64,000 nt of DNA, taken from contig OZ242366.1 in the NCBI GenBank assembly GCA_965208945.1, positions 5,903,995 through 5,967,994 of the forward strand, given 5' to 3'. This document shows, piece after piece, positions 61,203-64,000 of the stretch. A program made the position numbers and the translations under genes. The stretch's first letter is position 1. Every line of letters begins with the position of its first letter. Under the pieces are notes generated by a model. It saw only the letters and a program-made list of their open reading frames with translations, did not search any database and was not told where the DNA came from. Origin of the DNA: JAPPLB01 sp965208945. GTDB lineage: Bacteria > Acidobacteriota > Terriglobia > Bryobacterales > UBA6623.

Positions 61203-61585
61203 GTTGCAGTGACCCTACGAAACATTCAGAAAGACAATTGTATCAGTGTAATGCTTCTTGATCCTGGAAACCGGGTTGCGGGGAGCGGATCGCGGCGGGG
61301 TGGGTGAAACGTATCAGGAAGGATCCTTTATGCAAGAAGAAGATGCCGAACATCGAGTGGACCCATCCGCACGATCCAGATGAGCGAGTCACAAATCTGA
61401 AGGACGGATTCGAGTAATGTTTGCAGTTCAACCGTTGCGACCGCGAGGAGGAATACCGAACCGCCTGATTAGCGTTTCACTGGTAGTTCAGGGTCGAAGG
61501 AGATGAGTGGCGTTTGGTTGGGGCTCGTTTAGCCGATGGGACGGGGCGGGTGAGGCTTCACCCGTGGTATAACGAAATCGATCCT
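61203..61585. other. intergenic region at the start of the island cargo
   Basis: No gene supported. A 24-codon frame (61343-61417) is too short to judge. The promoters of the resolvase (leftward) and of the cargo operon (rightward) should be here. Confidence 0.45.
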
Positions 61586-62287
61586 ATGCTGACTCTTCAG
61601 GTGCGTCATTACGACGCTTCGATCCATGTCACCGTTAAGCTGAGACGGTTCATTGCGAACTGGTCGGCGGCGCAACAGAAGTTTATCGGCGGGATCGCCG
61701 ATCGGTTCCATGACTGGCATCCTATGGAGCCGAAGAATTTCAGTGTCATTCCAGCACTTTCGCTGGACGATGTGCGATGCAGGTGCCAGATCTTCGGAGG
61801 AGCAGGCAGCATCATTCTCGCACCGGATACACTGCATGTCAGATTTACGAACGTGAAACGACGTGATCAGCCTGAGGTTCATGAAACAGTTCGACGATCG
61901 CTGGATTGGCTTTCTGACGCCCTTGGGGAGCATGGGCGAGACTTGCTGTCGTTCAATACAATCGCGCACGTGAAGGCAGTAAATGGAGATGCTGTTGATG
62001 TGTACCTTGGTCAGTTCATGCGAGAAGGTATCGATAGCATCATGCAATCGGAATCTGGTGTGAAGTATTTGCCCTCGACTCGCATGGTGTGCTCGGACAA
62101 GAACGGACGATGGATGTTGCAGCGTGTGGTCGAGAAATCGATATTGATCAACAATTGTGTCTTCGTGGATACAATGATCCGAATCCAGTCTCCGGATCCG
62201 GCAGACTTTGATGATCACATGGATCTGATCACCCGTCTCAACAGGCTCGCGGACCGTATTGTCAGTCTCCAACATGAGGATAGCTGA
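61586..62287 (+). CDS. island cargo protein 1, unknown function
   Basis: 233 residues from the ATG at 61586; the frame is open upstream to 61514. No signal peptide or membrane segment; mixed alpha/beta composition. The general layout (central beta-rich part, then a C-terminal helix MDLITRLNRLADRIVSLQHE) recalls the sporadically distributed TIGR04255 family, but I cannot confirm this. Its TGA overlaps the ATG of the next gene (TGATG), so the two are translationally coupled. Base composition is more A+T-rich than the core genes. Confidence 0.7.
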   Translation: MLTLQVRHYDASIHVTVKLRRFIANWSAAQQKFIGGIADRFHDWHPMEPKNFSVIPALSLDDVRCRCQIFGGAGSIILAPDTLHVRFTNVKRRDQPEVHETVRRSLDWLSDALGEHGRDLLSFNTIAHVKAVNGDAVDVYLGQFMREGIDSIMQSESGVKYLPSTRMVCSDKNGRWMLQRVVEKSILINNCVFVDTMIRIQSPDPADFDDHMDLITRLNRLADRIVSLQHEDS

Positions 62288-62928
62288 TGGGAACGATACC
62301 CCGAATTGACGCAATGCAGGAAGTCGAAGACTACTCTCTTGCGGGGCTACTGGCACAGAATGCACTGGGCCAGCAGTTTCAGATGAGATACCACGCAGTA
62401 CAGGCCTTAGCATCTAGATGGGAGGCGGAAGACGAATCGCCAGCGTTGAGCGGAAAACTGACCGGGGCGGCGTTCAAAAGATTACTCCCACCGAAGTCTG
62501 CCTGGCTGGAGGATGCCCTAGCAGTTCTGGCGGAAGTGGACGACGAAATCACGGAGGACGGCCTCCCGGAAATAAACTCGTCTGCTAGGAAGGAGGCTGA
62601 GCGGATCATCGTCAGTCTAGCGTGGCACCCATGGGCTCCCACGGTCTATCCAACTCAGGATGCTGAGATCGCCATCCATTTCAAGTCGCCGGATTTGCCC
62701 AATTCCGTGGTCATCCTGCTGAACAACCACGGACAAGGAGAGTGTTACGCCTACACCGGCGGGAACAGTCGGCGTGCCCACTATGACGCTTCGTCGGATC
62801 TGCCCGACAGTTTCGTCATGGAGCAGTTGCGTGGCCTTACACCGGGACGGATGGCTGTTTCCGCGAAGCCGCAAGACTTCTATACATCCGACATGATGCT
62901 TCTTGCGGATGTTCCAACTGCGCTGTAA
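62287..62928 (+). CDS. island cargo protein 2, unknown function
   Basis: 213 residues, cytoplasmic. The first ~60 residues are helical (EVEDYSLAGLLAQNALGQQF). A central acidic stretch (LAEVDDEITEDGLPEIN) leads to a beta-rich C-terminal half (EIAIHFKSPDLPNSVVILLNNHGQGECYAYTGG is split around residues 137-168). No family recognised. Coupled by a one-base overlap to cargo gene 1 and followed after 42 bp by cargo gene 3. Confidence 0.72.
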   Translation: MGTIPRIDAMQEVEDYSLAGLLAQNALGQQFQMRYHAVQALASRWEAEDESPALSGKLTGAAFKRLLPPKSAWLEDALAVLAEVDDEITEDGLPEINSSARKEAERIIVSLAWHPWAPTVYPTQDAEIAIHFKSPDLPNSVVILLNNHGQGECYAYTGGNSRRAHYDASSDLPDSFVMEQLRGLTPGRMAVSAKPQDFYTSDMMLLADVPTAL

Positions 62929-62970
62929 GCTCGCGTCTGCGTGTAGTGATCGAGTGATCTCGAACAGCGA

Positions 62971-63393
62971 ATGACACCGCCGCAGCAAGTCGACGTCGAG
63001 GAGAGCCTCGGCAGGAGCGTTTTCTCCCGAAGGAGTAGTAGTCGTGCGCGTCAGGGCCAGATTGACATGCATATTTTTCTGGAGCGCGAGGATGCCGAAT
63101 CGATCTCGGTCGATCGGATGGATCATGCGCCAATCCATGAATTGGCGGCGTGGTCTAGGGAGCGGGCGCGGAACAGAAAACCGCCTAAAGAGTTCCACGG
63201 GTGGGCGGTGCTGACGGCGGAGGACGCCGGCAGAAGAGGCAGAACCGTAGTCGCCACGCCAATTCCGGAGAACCGTTGTCACGCGGACATCTTCCTGAAC
63301 GTCACCGGAGACGAGAGACGACGAAAGCAGAAGCAACATGCCAACGAGATGGCTGCTCATGCAACGTGGATGGATGTGGAAACCGCTTCGTGA
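62971..63393 (+). CDS. island cargo protein 3, unknown function
   Basis: 140 residues. Features that look like a real protein rather than a shadow of the opposite frame: VFSRRSSSRARQGQIDMHIF, then SISVDRMDHAPIHELAAWS, KEFHGWAVLTAEDAG, GRTVVATPIPENRCHADIFLN and a charged tail with KQKQHANEMAAHA. No known catalytic motif, but the conserved-looking HADI and WAVLT blocks may mark a family. An internal ATG at 63067 is an alternative start. Co-directional with and close to cargo genes 1 and 2. Confidence 0.62.
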   Translation: MTPPQQVDVEESLGRSVFSRRSSSRARQGQIDMHIFLEREDAESISVDRMDHAPIHELAAWSRERARNRKPPKEFHGWAVLTAEDAGRRGRTVVATPIPENRCHADIFLNVTGDERRRKQKQHANEMAAHATWMDVETAS

Positions 63394-63483
63394 GAAGAGC
63401 GGCGCCGAAGCGACAGAGACCTCGGTAGCTGTTGATCCGGTTTAGTCTCCAGATCGAGTGCTACATGCTACATTGCAAGCGCG

Positions 63484-64000
63484 ATGAAGTGCGCAACAAT
63501 CACTCTGGACTGGCGGTTCGAGGCCCTCTGTCGCTTCTCTGAAGCCCGAATACAGGGTCTGCTGGACTTCCATCACCACATGAAGAAGTACACGAAGAAG
63601 GCTATCAGAGATTGGAAGAAAGAGTGTGAGAGCGTCACAGATGATGACTCTGCACGTGCAGAATATCTCGCTGAGCAACGAAACCAAATCGAATACATAC
63701 TGGAAACGGGGCACAAGCTAGGTATCTTGGGCCTGTATGCGTTCCTGGAAAACCATCTGAATCTCGTGATCGAGCATCTACGAAAAGGCAAAGCCAAGAT
63801 TAAGGATCCAGGCGCAAGAGGATTCAACTTACACGAAATCAGGGACAATTTACGCACAGTCGGAATTGACATAGAGAAAGCGCCATTCCAATTTCATGAG
63901 CTTGACCGGCTGCGCGTGATCAGGAACTGTATCGCGCACACGGACGGCTGGATTACCGAAGAGTTCGCCAAGAAGCTCGACAAGGTGGGGCAGAAGGAAA
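63484..64000 (+). CDS. HEPN-like RX4H-motif protein, 3' end beyond the window
   Basis: 172 codons are visible with no stop, so the gene continues past the window. Largely helical and charged. RNCIAH at residues 147-152 (R147, H152) in the context ELDRLRVIRNCIAHTDGW is the RX4H motif of HEPN-fold ribonucleases found in toxins and defence proteins. A long helix (YAFLENHLNLVIEHL) precedes it, as in many HEPN domains. Noticeably richer in A+T than the chromosomal genes. It stands 90 bp after cargo gene 3; whether it belongs to that operon is unknown. Confidence 0.7.
   Translation, partial: MKCATITLDWRFEALCRFSEARIQGLLDFHHHMKKYTKKAIRDWKKECESVTDDDSARAEYLAEQRNQIEYILETGHKLGILGLYAFLENHLNLVIEHLRKGKAKIKDPGARGFNLHEIRDNLRTVGIDIEKAPFQFHELDRLRVIRNCIAHTDGWITEEFAKKLDKVGQKE

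Noticed and set aside
61343..61417. 24-codon frame beginning MPNIEWTHPHDPDE in the island
   Set aside because: Too short, without a ribosome site; the opening loosely recalls phage Gp37/Gp68 proteins but there is nothing more to support it.
62617..63360. 247-codon frame opposite cargo gene 3
   Set aside because: The plus-strand frame has protein-like blocks (KEFHGWAVLT, CHADIFLN) and fits the operon; the minus frame does not. The choice is moderate, not certain.

Overview
The window looks like a chromosomal segment of an Acidobacteriota bacterium, most likely of the Bryobacterales/Solibacter type. This is inferred from gene content, not from a marker gene: a very large TonB-dependent receptor with an N-terminal carboxypeptidase-regulatory-like domain, CRTAC1/FG-GAP and TPR proteins, PD40 and NHL propellers, exported Tat-signal enzymes, and G+C-rich housekeeping genes on both strands. 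No rRNA, tRNA or CRISPR array was seen.

Layout. 1-16.6 kb is mostly housekeeping: two tandem thymidylate-kinase-like genes, glyA behind a ZTP riboswitch, a serine hydrolase, a heat-shock block (two hsp20 genes and clpB), an IS1182-type element, glnB-glnD, a sugar epimerase/SDR pair and citrate synthase. 16.8-34.9 kb holds a LolD/YbbA-YbbP-like ABC exporter with a divergent GDSL esterase, then many exported or lipid-anchored enzymes (RidA repeats, enolase superfamily, PIMT, two amidohydrolases, aldo/keto reductase, a tetraheme cytochrome fused to an FGE-like domain), plus an orphan Mu-gp27-like gene and an RRM protein. 35-47 kb holds the TonB-dependent receptor, an IS1111-type element, an SGNH-TPR protein, a CRTAC1 protein and a TPR protein. 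48.5-57.8 kb carries a STAS protein, a PD40 propeller, tadA, a MerR-TPR protein, a SelA-like enzyme, an NHL propeller and cimA. From about 57.9 kb there is a second IS110-family element, then an island with a tyrosine recombinase, a resolvase, three adjacent genes of unknown function and an RX4H (HEPN-like) gene cut by the window end.

The most striking layer is intergenic. At least 13 copies or partial copies of a ~183-bp element lie between genes. Its 19-bp ends are perfect inverted repeats, and the whole unit is one long imperfect palindrome whose apex is GTACT-GTTCA-AGTAC. Several copies supply or overlap the stop codon of the preceding gene. Two copies have their interior replaced by a heptamer-type repeat, and a second, unrelated foldback family is also present.

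The IS1111-type element (39197-40637) sits exactly at the palindrome apex of one copy. Its long non-coding end contains two 9-base segments matching the two halves of that apex on opposite strands, and further short segments matching its own ends. This is the arrangement expected of a bridge RNA (seekRNA). The reading is therefore an RNA-guided element programmed to insert into this host's own dispersed repeat, with intact unoccupied targets at 24210-24226 and 28183-28199.
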